A program made the position numbers and the translations under genes. The notes under the pieces are model-generated. The model searched no databases, was not told the DNA's origin, and was given only the letters and a program-made list of their open reading frames with translations. Source: Verticillium longisporum (lineage: Eukaryota; Ascomycota; Sordariomycetes; Glomerellales; Plectosphaerellaceae). From it: a stretch of DNA of 64,000 nucleotides. Positions 11,107 to 23,181 of this stretch are shown here, one piece after another (position 1 is the stretch's first letter; each line of letters begins with the position of its first letter). The stretch is from contig JAETXT010000011.1 of assembly GCA_019188255.1 (NCBI GenBank), positions 2,294,001 through 2,358,000 of the forward strand. Direction: 5' to 3'.

Positions 11107-12479
11107 ATTCTTCGGCTGTATGGTCGAAAACTCAACTGCTGTGCGAGCAACAGCGGCAGCGATAGAGTAGAAGGTCTTGATGCTCGAGGCTCGTTTTGCG
11201 CAATGCAAGGGAAGGAGAGCGCCAAGGTATGGAAATGGAAGTGACCGAAACGACCTGCAAAAGCGCAGCACTCGTCTCTTTATCGTCTCGCAGCGCGTCG
11301 ACCGCCCCTCTCATCATTGGCATGTCCCTAAATGGGAAGTCGTACATGCATCTCTACGACATCTGCGTGGCCGTTGGTCGGCTTCGAGCCGCTGGCCCTG
11401 GACGATGGCTTAGTGCTGACAGCTGCTGTGCTTACCTGCGGGCTGTAGGGCTATGCTTGGGCCAAAACCCCTGTTCTCTACCCTGACCCGGTGTTCAACC
11501 ATCGGGATCGAGGGGCTGGGGGAGAATCTGTCCGGCAGCAATGAGAATATCGGACTGGCGCCATATCGACTGCAAGCCTGGCGGCTCGAACACTGCCTAA
11601 CGCCCATGATCTCCATTTCTGAGACTTCTGACGATACAGGTTCCATACTGAACCTCCTGTCGTCTTTGAAAGAGAGTTTTTGGGTCACGAATCCTGATAG
11701 AGACAGACAACAGGGCTAGCCATTCAGGGTGGGCGACATTGATAGCTAAACACCAACAGAGGCGCGACAGCGTCTCAATCTTGCCTAGATCCATGGTCAA
11801 TATCCCCACCGGGCCGATACTGGGAGCATGAGCCTCGCCTTGCTGACATTTCTATGCACCTGATTCGCAGGGAACAGTTGCTGGCGCGACACGGCGGGCG
11901 CTGAGTTGTGGCAGCCTCAATGTCGAGGCCTCTCCGTTCCGGGGTGTGATTGGAGCGCGTACGTGCATAGGATGCATAGGGTGCATATAATACATTAACA
12001 TACGCGTATCTGCTTGGCGGGCAACGTGGAAGACGCTGTCGCGATGCAGTGCTCTGTGGTGAGACGCTTGGGTCTGGGCATCCACTGCAGTTCCACCGCC
12101 ACGAGACTGGATGTGTATGTCTCTAGTACCTGAGATCACCGAACCAAGAGTGTCTCTTCTTTGGCATGTCCTTCATCATGAACGGTACTGGGCGGCCTTC
12201 TGACCGTTCAAGCCCATGTCTACGAGCTGTTCTTGAACCATCAAATTACGAAGCTACGCCGCCGACCTGCATTCGACGTCACTGGCGTTGACCACACCAC
12301 ACACAGGAAACAGTATATCATTGTTAGACTAGCTATTCGCACGCCATATGCCTCATGACCATCCAGAAAGTGCAGCAGTCCGTAAAACGAGTGCCTCCAC
12401 CTATCCTGATTCCCTCCCTAGCACTCATTGTGAAAGAACAAAACGCCTTCATTCATGACGACCCCCCTCCTCCCCATGT
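11107..12479. other. Intergenic region, 1.4 kb
   Basis: No protein or RNA gene recognised. It should hold the promoter of the HHE gene at its left end and the CDC45 3' end at its right end. Open frames are short and unmatched. Confidence 0.5.
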
Positions 12480-15130
12480 TCAACCAACAACGGCCTTCAT
12501 GCTGAGGCTCTCCAAAAATCCGCCGAGATCCTCCTTGCGCACCTCGACAACGCAGTGCTCGAAACTGTCGATGCGTACTCGGGCGCTCGTCTCCGCCACG
12601 ACTTCCTGGAACGCCGACCCGAACTTGTTCAGACCGTAGCCCCGTTCCTGGACCTTGTCTTCGTCAATGTCCTCTTCGTCCGACTCAGAGTCGGACGCCT
12701 CAGACTCCGTGTCGAGCTCGTCGTCCGGCTCATCCTCGTCTCCTTCCGCCTGCCGTGCCGCACGCTTCTCCTCCTTAATCTTGGCCTTGGCCGCCCGCGA
12801 CTCTTCCCTCTTTTTCGCCTTCTCGTCTTTCGCCGCCTGGCGCTTCTTCGCTGCCTCACGATCGAGGAAGGTCGTGTCTGGCCCGCCACCACCACCGGTG
12901 CCGACGACGACGTAGACACCGCGCTTCTCGTTGAGGGACGCCACGACAAGGGGTGTGCCTCGGCCACCGTGCGAGAGGCGGCCCGTCGTGTCCTTTTCCT
13001 GCTCAACGAGCGCCTCGCCAACCCAGAGGGCGAGCTTGGTGAGGGCAGCGGGGTGGGTGAACAGGGGCACGTCGGGGCCATCTTTGACGACGCACATGCG
13101 GAGGGCGCGCAGGTGCTTGATCTGCTTCTTGTTGATTATGGAGGTGCCGGTGCGGTAGATTGCGCGGTGAAGCAGCTGAGCTGTAGGGAGGCCGGCCTTG
13201 AGGGCGTCGATGCTGCGGGTTGCGTAAGTCAAAGGATCAGACTGATTTTGTTCGCCAGGGTCAAACTTACTTTTCGAGGGCATCGTAGGCGGACCAGAAC
13301 CGCGCGATCCACTCATCGCCTTGTGCCTCGGTGTCGTCCACATCGGCGTCTTGCATCGGCTCAATGGCAGGCTTGGCCGCTTCCTCTCCCTGCTTCCCAA
13401 CTTCGAGAATGGCACCAATGACGACGCCGACATCTTGCGCACTCAGCGTGGCTCGCCAGCCCCAACTCCTGACGAAACCCCAGCCGTCCTTGGCTCCTGC
13501 GCGATCTTTACCGTCCGTATCCACCGATGGGACCATGTCGTCCAGATTGTATAATGAGGCGTATTTGAGCAGCTTGGTGCGAAGTTCCCGCTTGAGCATC
13601 ATGTCCATGTGCGCATAGCTCTGCTTACACTGGACCAAGCTGACGCCCATTTTGGCAAGTAGCTTGTGCAGCCTCTTCATGCCCGTGTCGCTCCATGTCT
13701 TGAGACGAGAGAACAGATATGGAGAGTGCAGCATGCTGTCGTAGAGGCTCCAGTGCCGAATGAGAAGGAACTTGGGCTCCGGTGATAACCTGATGGACAT
13801 GTCCTCTGGGCTTCGCGCAGTGGTCGGAATGACCCCCGTGTTTTCCACGGCATTGCGACTGCCCACTTCAGGTGGGTTGAGACGACGCACTTCGTCACGC
13901 AGTAGCTGGCGGATGCGGGCGCCGCGGACACCCATCCAGCCGGTACCCTGGCCGCGGTCCGAGCTGCGAACGGGCACGGCGATGCCTGCCGATGATCGGC
14001 CGTATAGCTCCATGGATGTGACGCCAACAATGCTGAGCCAAAGAAGGTCGTTATCTTCGCGGCCCAGCTCCGAGGCGAGCGAGTACATCATGGAAGATAT
14101 TGGCTCAGAGAATGAGGCACCAGTCTTGTAGTACTTCCGTAGGACGCGCTCGTTCTCCCTCCGTAGTCTGAGGAGCCTTCGACGGAGTGCCCTCGCAGAA
14201 GGGGCCTGTGCTGCTGAAGGGGGGTCGCTCGGCATGACGCTATCCTGGTCCCTGATGGACAGGAGTCCTCTTTGGGGTGGTCTTGAGGGCGATGGTATGG
14301 ATGTAGACTGCGGGGTGGTGTCAGTTCCGTGCGCCAATTCGCCAAGTTCTTGTCCCACTTACAGAATTACTTCGCCTCCGTTGAGCTGGGCGGTCGTCCT
14401 CGTCACTTGACATTTCCTCCTCTCGATCTGACCAGCTTTTTCTCTTTTGCCCTGTGCGAGCAGACTCTTCAGAAAATAGGTCTTCGTCTTCTCCATCATC
14501 GCTCTCACCCAATTCCTCTCCATCATCTTCCACGTCTGGCATGTCAAGGAGGGCGATGTAGGCATCTCGCTCCGTTGCCAGGCTGTCTTCGATATCTCCA
14601 TCGTCGAGGACCACGATACCGCCCTTGCCAGGGGTATATGACCGGTCGATGCGGCCTGCCTTGACACCATTGGGACACCTCGTTGACAGCGGGACTGTGT
14701 CGTCGTCAGTCGCTTCCAAGGGAAAGCCGCCAAAGACGTTGCCCAAGTTCCACGGCCTGTGCGAGTCAATGACCCAGACCTCGACGCCGGAGAACGTCGC
14801 CTCGTCGCCCTCGGGTTCCAGGCCGAGCAGAGAGCCCAGATCCACCATGCCGCCCACGCCGAGACTGACAACGACACCGCCGCTGCCGCCATTGGACTCC
14901 ACCCTGGGCAGGACCAGGTCCCTGCCGGCCCGTTCGAGGTCAGCATAGCCGGAGATGGGCTGGATCTTGTGGGGGATATAGTCGTGCTTCAGCAGTCGGG
15001 TAAGAATACGGCAGGCACAAAGCGCGTCGGGCTCGAGGGCGACAAGGATGAGGACAGGAGGCGAGAGAGGGTGTCGGGTATTCTGGAGGTGGAGGTAGAG
15101 TTTCGATATGAGGGAGCGCGGTAGATACAT
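12480..15130 (-). CDS. CDC45: DNA replication initiation factor Cdc45
   Basis: Subunit of the CMG helicase (Cdc45-MCM-GINS) that unwinds DNA at replication forks. Reading down the minus strand, exons are 15130-14363, 14307-13271 and 13212-12480, joined in phase 0 and phase 2, giving 845 residues. The N-terminus (MYLPRSLISKLYLHLQNTRH, then ILVALEPDALCACRILTRLLKHDYI) is characteristic of the DHH-like fold of Cdc45. An acidic linker with many Asp/Glu follows near residues 190-250. Conserved C-terminal segments include GFVRSWGWRATLSAQDVGV and FWSAYDALE. A second acidic, lysine-rich insertion (residues about 745-800) precedes the conserved end RGYGLNKFGSAFQEV. Both intron donors are GTAAGT. Nothing looks damaged. 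Confidence 0.95.
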
Positions 15131-17445
15131 GGCTAGGAAGATCTAGACGCGTTGCCTCGGTCGTCACGTTCGCGGACTCATGGATCGAAGTAGCTGAGCG
15201 GTCTCGTTTCTGAACTGATTTCGAAGGAGCAGAGGTCGGGTTGCGCTGTCAATGGCGTGTAGCTTCGGCGGAACCAAGTCGTGCTGTGCTGGTGGCCGGT
15301 CCGAGCGAATACCCAAGGAACACACAACGTTGGTAGGGGTCAAGACCCGAGGTAAGAGTTCGTCTCGACAGACCAACGGTGGTAGTGATCAGAAGAAATA
15401 AAGTTCTACGGCAGTGGTTTGCGGAAGTGTATAGTGGGATGTTGGTGGAGAGGATAGGCAGAGTAAGGTATAGCACGGTAGGGTATGGAAGTCACTGAAG
15501 GGCCAGGAACTCGAAAGTGGTGTTGTGAGAGACCCACAGTCGCGCTCGACGCGGTTTGCTTCATTGGTTTTGACGCGACAAGTGCTGGTGATGCGCCAGG
15601 ACCAGCACGAGCAAGGTACGTACCGTTGGCTGGGGACCGGAACCGCACCGTGCATCTGGCGGTGCATTCCACAATATGGCACTGTCTCTCGATGCCCCCA
15701 TATCTCAAGATGCCATGGTAGCCATTGCGTCTGCGATCGTGATGAATCCCACCCTGAATCTTCCTAAGGGAAGACAAACGTAGAGATGACCTCGCGCATG
15801 AACCGTTGCGTAGGAGCCCTACAGTGCAGCTCTCTCGAGCGACGCATTCGACGTTAAAGCCACTCCGAAGGACATGAAATACATGGATGCCATTGCATCT
15901 GTTAGGCAGGTCAAAGGCAATCAAAGACGGAGCCGTACATGTCTGTCCTGACGTATTCATGTACAGCCTGTCCATACCTTGAGATTATGAGCAAGCTACC
16001 TATGGGACATGGGACATTGGCACAAGGCCATGTCCCGCCAACGCTCTAGTAGTTTCTTGGTGCCAGGCATGGTATGTTCTCAACCGGGGATGCTAGTGTC
16101 AGAGCACGGTTCACTATAGCAAAGAGTCTCATTTGAACCTCCCAGCGCCATACTGGAGCATGCTCAGAGTACGCGCAGGGAGATTCCGCCGGCTTTCAGG
16201 CGCGGCTTCAGGTAATTGAGCAAGGCACAAAGACAGGTAGGTCAGCAGTGAAAGCAATTCAGGGCAAACGAGGATCGGGATGCGTAGGTAGGTACGGTAG
16301 TCGCCATGCGAGACGTCGATGCTGACTACAGCACGACCGGCCACTAAGACACCCTGCCAACAAGGCGCGCTGGCCGGCATCAGGTCTCTGGGAGAATGGC
16401 GGCAGGCAGCGGCCCATGGCTGCTTCTAAGGTACATGGTAACTCCACAGGGGTCGGAACAGCGCACTGCACTACGATACCGGCCCAGTACCGGCTCAGCG
16501 AGCTGAGGGGATCTGCCATGCCCCTTTGCATGCGCGAATCTTTCCTTCCTTTTCCAGTGCTTGGCTCACGGTTGGATGTCCAGAGCCATCCATCAATTTG
16601 TGCCAATTCCTCTTCTCCCGCTCCCGCTTTTACCTCCTGGCCTCACAAGGAGACACCTAGGGACCATTTACGCCTTCTTCGATCCCGGTTCGTACACGTC
16701 ACCTGGCATCGCATGCTGCACTCCTGCAAGTCGCCTTTTCTAACCGTGAACAAAGCTTCGGAGGCTGGCGGCAGGCGGCAGGGAGACGACGTGATCCATC
16801 CGAAGGCCAAGCAAGGCCCTTGCTGCCGACGATCGCCATCCTTGACATGCTTGCCAGCAGCAGTAGTAGCAATACTACCTTGCTCCCGCAGCAGCGCACC
16901 ACTCGCCAGTGACAACTGACAACTGATCCTGACATTTCTCCCTGCATGAACGACCTGAGTGTGAGCCTTGGACGGAACCAGTCCCCCGGGCGCTGTCACA
17001 TACCGTAGGTACCTCTTTACCTTATTACTTTTCTCCATGATTTGCCAACGCCGAAAGCCCGAAATCCGGGCTCCTGGACCACCCCCCTTGGCGCCGTTTT
17101 TTTGCCTTTCGGCACGACACACTACCCGCGCGACAGTCGTCTTGCGCCGGAAGTGTGGTTCTTTTTTTTCTGGCCACGCGAATGATGGAGCTCAAACGAA
17201 CGCTACGCTAGCATTTGACAGCTTCTCCACCCCCCCCGAGAACCTTGACAGACTTGCCGTCCGGCTGACTGATCCTTGTCGTTTTCATCTAGTGAGTTGA
17301 GTGAGCCTTCAAGCGCGGTCTGCCGCTGTATCAGGTCCACGGCTGCGTAGGAAAGGGGGCGAGCCTCGCGCGAGTCCAACGCCCTCAAAAAGGTGACAAG
17401 AGGCCTCATTGCTGCAACCGGCCTGTGAGCCCCCGTCCTGTAGCC
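15131..17445. other. Intergenic region, 2.3 kb, between CDC45 and a methyltransferase
   Basis: Two genes point away from each other here, so the region holds two promoters. I recognise no coding family; the longest frames (about 15406-15975 minus, 16416-16919 plus) have chance-like composition. Confidence 0.5.
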
Positions 17446-18711
17446 ATGGAGTCGGGTTCCAGTGGGTATGACAATGACAGCGAGCCCATTGAGCCTGCGC
17501 CCCTCGACATGCTCGAGGACCACGACTTCACCGGCTTTTCCGACTATGGGACCTCACTCGGGACCTCCGGTTTCACCTCGCTGGCCTCCTACGTCCTGCG
17601 TCACTCCCATCAAGATGGCCGGTGCGTTTGCCCTCCTTCATCTCACCCCGTGACGCGCGCCTCATCGGTGCGCTGTGCTCCCCGTCGCAGGTAGGGTTTA
17701 CTGACGAGCACTCTGCTCAGGCGCTACCAGTCCTTCCGGCCGGGCGAGTACCCCATCCCCAACGACGATATCGAGCAAGAGCGAGAGGAGATGAAGCACC
17801 AGATGATCAAGAGACTCTTTGACGGCAATGACTACCTCGCCCCCATCGGCGATCACCCGCAGAGGATCCTCGACATCGGGACAGGCGTCGGCTTATGGGC
17901 CATTGACGGTACAGCTGCCTCGTGAGCCCCTCGGAGGCATGGGTACGTGCTGACATGACAATGGCAGTGGCCGATAAGTTTCCCAGTGCCCAGGTCATCG
18001 GCGTCGACATCACGCCGATCCAGACGAGCTGCATACCGCACAATGTCATATGGAGGATAGACGACATTCAGAACACCACGTGGGACCCTCCGTATGCCAA
18101 CCTTGACTTTGTTCACCTTCGATCCGTCACAGTCATCTTGTCTGATCCAGTGGGCGTACTGGAATCGACATTCAAGTATGCACGAAACCCCCTCCAGCCA
18201 CTGCCCTCAACGCACCACGTAATTCATGAGCGCCCGGCTGACCAGGAAAATCAGACATCTCAACCCGGGGGGGTGGGTTGAGCTTCAGGATGTTGGATCA
18301 AACATCTTTTGTGACGATGACACCATGCCGTCAAACCACCCAATGCTCCATTTCATGGATCGCTTCGTCAACATGTTCGGTCCCGCCCACCGATGCAGTC
18401 TTGGCATCATGTCCACCATTCATGAAGATCTCGAGCGCATCGGCTTCACGCATATCCACGTACGCCGGCACAAGATGCCCATCGGAGCGTGGGCAAAGGA
18501 TAGAAAGCGGCGCGAGATTGGTCTCTTCATGAGCAAGCACGTCCTCTGGCAACTGGTGCGTGCCGTGCTCGTCAAGTGGCCGGAGATGGGCCTCCAGTCG
18601 AAACAGGAGGCCGAGGCCTTGGAGCACGAGATCAGAAAAGCCTTCGAAGACCCTGGGATTCACGCCTACCTCCCGTGGTACTCAGTGTGGGCACAAAAGC
18701 CGTACACATGA
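17446..18711 (+). CDS. LaeA/UMTA-like SAM-dependent methyltransferase (copy 1)
   Basis: Class I methyltransferase of the large fungal LaeA-like family; most members have no known substrate, and a few regulate secondary metabolism. Exons are 17446-17621, 17721-17908, 17968-18175 and 18255-18711, phases 2, 1, 2, giving 342 residues. The SAM-binding motif I is RILDIGTGVGLWAIDV (residues about 110-125), followed by VIGVDITPIQ and the post-motif HLNPGGWVELQDVG. The upstream segment RRYQSFRPGEYPIPNDD, around residues 58-75, is a family hallmark. An alternative start at 17425 would add seven residues. It is convergent with a second member of the same family 540 bases away, which suggests a local duplication. 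Role unknown. Confidence 0.88.
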
Positions 18712-19251
18712 CGGACGAAACGGACCTCTCCTGCCGCCCTGTGCGTGCTCTGCTCCATAAGTGCCAACTGCTCAGGACGGCGCTACTGGCTCTCTAACAA
18801 CCACCAGTCGGGTGTCTTTCTGACGCCACCCTCACCGGCGATTGTGTACCGACGCCTTCCGACAGACACATGCGAGGACGCACCAAACGGGTGAAGAGCG
18901 GCAGTTGGTAGTGGCACGGTGGGCGGCGACAGCCTACATCTGCCGGAGTCTGAACGGGTGCGGGCTAGATGTAGCCAGAACTCCAACGCATCACCGTCTG
19001 AAGAGAACCCGCTCGGCCGCAAATTACGTGCTGGGGTCGCACAGCGTACGCATTCGCGTCTGGGTGGACATGAACACACTGTCTATCATCTGGCCGAGCG
19101 CTGCCGAACCGTCAGCATATTTGGATGCCGCTTACCGACTTTTGGGGTATTCATGGGCAATGCTTCTGAGAGAACCTTGCCCACCACGAACTACTTGCGC
19201 CATCCACAAATTACGCCGTCCCAGCCAGCGTCTGGAAGATCTCTTCTCGTC
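18712..19251. other. Gap between convergent methyltransferase genes
   Basis: Holds the two 3' ends. No further coding family is seen. Confidence 0.5.
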
Positions 19252-20794
19252 CTATGGTTTCCTGCCATACGTCACATAAATCTCGAAGTAGCCATGATTC
19301 CTGAGGTCCCTCCATTCGGCAATCACCCTTGCGATGAACTCCCAGACTTCCTCCTTTTTCCAGCCCAGGAAACGCGTAAACAGCGCGAGCATGATCGACT
19401 CGAGACCAAAGACAAAATTGGCTTCAGTCCACTCGCCCAATGTCTTATATCTGACATCTTTGGGCCATTGATTAATCGGCCACTTGTACGGTATTCGAAC
19501 AATGCCGACGAACCCGGCTGCGGACATCATCTCCGCGGGCCTGTGGCATAGATCGAGTCGGAAGGCGGAGAGAGTGCCAGCCTCCATCATCAGCTCGTTC
19601 CACCGACCAAGATCTGACTGTGGAGGAATGGTGTCGTCGTCACATTTCATCGGAAAATTTATGTCCTGACATTCAACCCAGCCGCCGGAATTGAGGTTCC
19701 TGAGATGATGTCAATTTCCTCATCTACCCGTCGATTGCACAACTCACTCAAAGGCCTGCCGATAAAAGTTGGGCCAGTCCCGAAACGCACCCGTCATCAT
19801 CATGGAATGAATGTAATCAAAGTTTCTGGAGAAGCTCCACTCCTCTTCCAGGTCGTCGATTTCGTAATGGACATTAGGGGGTGTACTGATGTAGTCAGTA
19901 TCAGAGCCACGGAGGGCGCGCTGGTGCACGCACAAACCGGGCTGCACGGGAGACAAATCCACGCCTATTACTTCCGACTCTGGGTGTTCTTCGCCTGTTC
20001 CCCTGTGAGCGAAGGTCTCCGAACGTCGTTGAAGACGCGTACCAAAGTCCAAAGCCCATATCCCTGGTCAGGTGTCAATCTCAGCACAGCGTATTTTTGG
20101 CAAGGCATGGCTACCCACCAACTCCACATCCCACATCGAGGACCCGGTGCGGCCGACATATCGGGGCAAAGCTCAGCCGATTGTCGAATGTGAGCTGGCA
20201 CAATTGGTATTGGAATGCTTCACTTTCGGTCAGAGAATTGCCCAACGATCCATGACCTTGAGAAAGTTGTCCATACTTTGCCGGTCGAGTTCCTCCTGGC
20301 CGCCATGTCAGCTACACCTACAGTATAGATGTGTGTGCCAACAGGTCGTTTACCATGATGGCTGGCATCACCAAATCCTTACCTGATCCGTAGGCAATAC
20401 ATACTTGCCATCCTTGTAGCCGTGATATATGCGGCCATTCTCTTCTCGTGCGCGGACGATGCTCGACCTCAAGGACGCCGTTGACGATGGCCATGTTTCC
20501 GACTATATTGTTAGCCTACCGAAGGTGATACAGATGAGAATGTGCAAGAGTATCACACTGACATCGCCCAAAGCCGAATCGACATCGCTATTGTCGAGGA
20601 TGCTATTCACATCATGCGCATCAATATTCTGTGTCCTGGTATCAGCGGACTGGTTGAACTCGTAAGGTCAGCAGAGTAATGGCGCCGTCTCCCACCTCAT
20701 CTGGCTCCAGATTCAGATAGATAGCATCTGCCCTGGACGGGATGACGGTGTCCATGGAGGCCTCGTTCTCTGGCAGAGACTCATCCAGATCCAT
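19252..20794 (-). CDS. LaeA/UMTA-like SAM-dependent methyltransferase (copy 2)
   Basis: Same family as the gene at 17446, but with eight small exons. Reading down the minus strand they are 20794-20696, 20649-20563, 20502-20383, 20295-20257, 20194-20119, 20063-20043, 19994-19748 and 19699-19252, giving 378 residues. Family landmarks in order: NGRIYHGYKDGKYVLPTDQ, a short LTFDNRLSFAPI segment, motif I as RVLDVGCGVGIWALDFG, then EEHPESEVIGVDLSPVQPG and NLNSGGWVECQDI. The 39-base fourth exon and 21-base sixth exon were needed to bring these together. The sixth intron (20042-19995) is 48 nt with no stop, so a naive reading inserts 16 residues inside motif I. Several introns show CTGAC or CTAAC branch sites. 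Exon boundaries are hand-made and could differ locally; the family is clear. Confidence 0.82.
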
Positions 20795-23181
20795 GACTGG
20801 TTTGGCTGGTTCGCAGTCTCGATAGAGCCGGATCGACTACTGGACTCCCAGATAAGCGGTACCTATTGGTTGCAGCAGCGTACATTTGACCCTGGAATAG
20901 TCGAATCGCGGGCGAGGTAGGATGCAGTCGAGCAGTCACCAGCAAATCAGGACGAAACATTCAGGAAAGGGGAGAACTAGGCTGATATTTGAGTCTTCAA
21001 ATGTGCTTCCGACCGTAGTTCAATCCGGTGCGATCATACCATGTTCAAGACGGCCTCTCCGCGCCGTCGAGGGTACGAGCCAGCTGCTGTGGCCAGTCTG
21101 TGGCAAGTCATTGCCATGTTGAACCATTTGGAGTGAAGGTTAGGCAAGACAGGCGAGACAGGCAGGGAAGAGGATGGGCCGCACAAACCGACGAACAAGT
21201 TGCTGTGTCACTTTGGCAGCTTGGAGAATGGAGAAGGAGGCGGGGAAAGGATAGCTGGGCGGGAAGCTGTGAGCTGGTTTGGCTGGAGGTCACACAAGGT
21301 GGCCGCATTCTGCTGTCGCTCGGGATGGGCCAGGAAAACGCGTCGTATGCAGGCAGCCTTCATGTCTGTTGAGCGCCATGCCACCTGTCAAGCATGCGGA
21401 TGATAACGTCTGTCGGAACGTGATGTCGTCCGAATTTGCTGTCCTAGACCGTGTCTGGCACGTCGACAGCCACTTGAGTTTCGCCTTCTCCTGTGTTTTC
21501 CCTGTCAGATGGTCAGGGTGGCCAGCACCAACCAGGCTGTCCAGGGATCTGCTGTCGCCACCGCCAACGGCGGGTATTGTTTGCCAACGGAAGCAATGAA
21601 GGGGCCAGCACGGCTTCCAACTCGCACTTGAGCCCAACTCGGTGCAGCAGCGTGATTGCGCGTCGATTGGATCAGGTCCGGGTTGTTGCATGCCATAAAA
21701 TCTGACGGCAGCAAAGGAGGGCCGAGCTGGTGCTGTTGATGGCCATTGTCACCGACGCTACTGCTTGCTGCGTTGGCCTACCATGGCAGAGGTTATGCAA
21801 CACGGCATCTGGTTCGGAGAGCCTTTACATACTGTGGATGTAACGAGAAAAGCTCCCACCCAACTGCAGCATGGACGCCGTGACCCCTTGCCGTTGGACC
21901 ATTCGCCGGCTTGCCGAATGGTGCGGGCTGGCTAGCAAACATGGGACTATGCAGCCACTGCCGATACTTGTATGAAGATGCACGCTCGTGTAGTTATCTG
22001 CAGAGCAACCGCACCCACTGGAGCTCGGATTCTCACGTCGAGAGTCACAGCACATGAAGTATAGGCCTATCATCCATCGTAGAACTGGCTGTTGTCGGGT
22101 GTGTTTTCTCGTCTCCCAAGCAGTAAAAATACTAGGATGGTGGCAGACGAGACAGGCCGTCGGCCGTGTGGAGGGGTAGGCTGTCGATGTTGCATCAACC
22201 TCGGAACGGCATCGTGTTTCTCTGGTGCAATCCTGAGCCTATTACCGGGCGATCCTAGGCTCGTCAGTATGGGCTTGACGCATTGGGTTGAAAGTGTTCC
22301 AGCTGCCTGACTGATTGGATTTCCCTCGGAGTCAACTTTTCGACGAGTTGGGGCACGTCGTTTGAGCCAAGGAAACGGCGGCCTTGGGTCGATAGCTTCA
22401 GGCACACCTTCGGCTGGGGGCTCTTTCTTCTGCGGTTCCCGTCTGCCTGGTACCTACCTCGGCTGGTTGATTCTTGCCCAGCTTGTTAGGTGCAGGCGCG
22501 TTTGAAAGTGATGTTGCTCCTTCTGCAGGAGAGGGTTAAGATTGCCAGTCACATACACGGCTTTCTGAGCACTTTGTTCCTAGTCGGTCACTCTCCACAT
22601 CCTAAATGATCTCTGCAATATCAAGTTTGACCAGGATTCAATCTTTCTTCTACCTTGGTCTAGGTACCTACCTTGACACCCGGGCAGTCTCTGTCAATCG
22701 AGGCATCGCCGGGTCGTACGGTTCCGCTCCTGCCCGGCTCAGGAAAATACCTTAATGCCAATAGGGCGTCTCCCTCACATTCACCTCGCCTTGCCTGTGT
22801 TGGCGACAAGGGAGGGCACGCGCAGAGAAAAGAGCTTACCCGATTCTCTGAAGGCTGCGTACTTTTACTGTCTCTTTTCCCTCCCCCGCTCACGCGCTTC
22901 AACTCGTTATCCAGGTCTTCATGACACCTTACCCTATGCTAACTCCTCTTTCCCCCCTTACTTTTTCCTACCATCACCTACTCAAGACGTCTCTGTCCCC
23001 CTCTACGGGACAGCAAACATTTGCGAGCGACTGCTCGAAGCCGCCACCACCAACGACCTTGTCACTCACGGCATATAAACTGTCTACAGCTACCGGAGAG
23101 ATAAGGCGAAAGAGACAAGCAAGACGAGACTAGACGAGACAGGGCGGCATTTACCGGCAGGAAAGACACACTCCTAGCACC
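20795..23181. other. Divergent intergenic region, 2.4 kb, methyltransferase 2 / P450
   Basis: Promoters of two genes that point away from each other. No convincing coding family; a 111-codon minus-strand frame at 22070-22405 is unmatched. A TATA box is near the right end. Confidence 0.5.
23074..23079 (+). promoter_or_regulatory. TATA box of the P450 gene
   Basis: TATAAA lies 108 bases upstream of the P450 start codon, within CATATAAACTG. Spacing fits a fungal core promoter with a short leader. Not tested for use. Confidence 0.55.
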
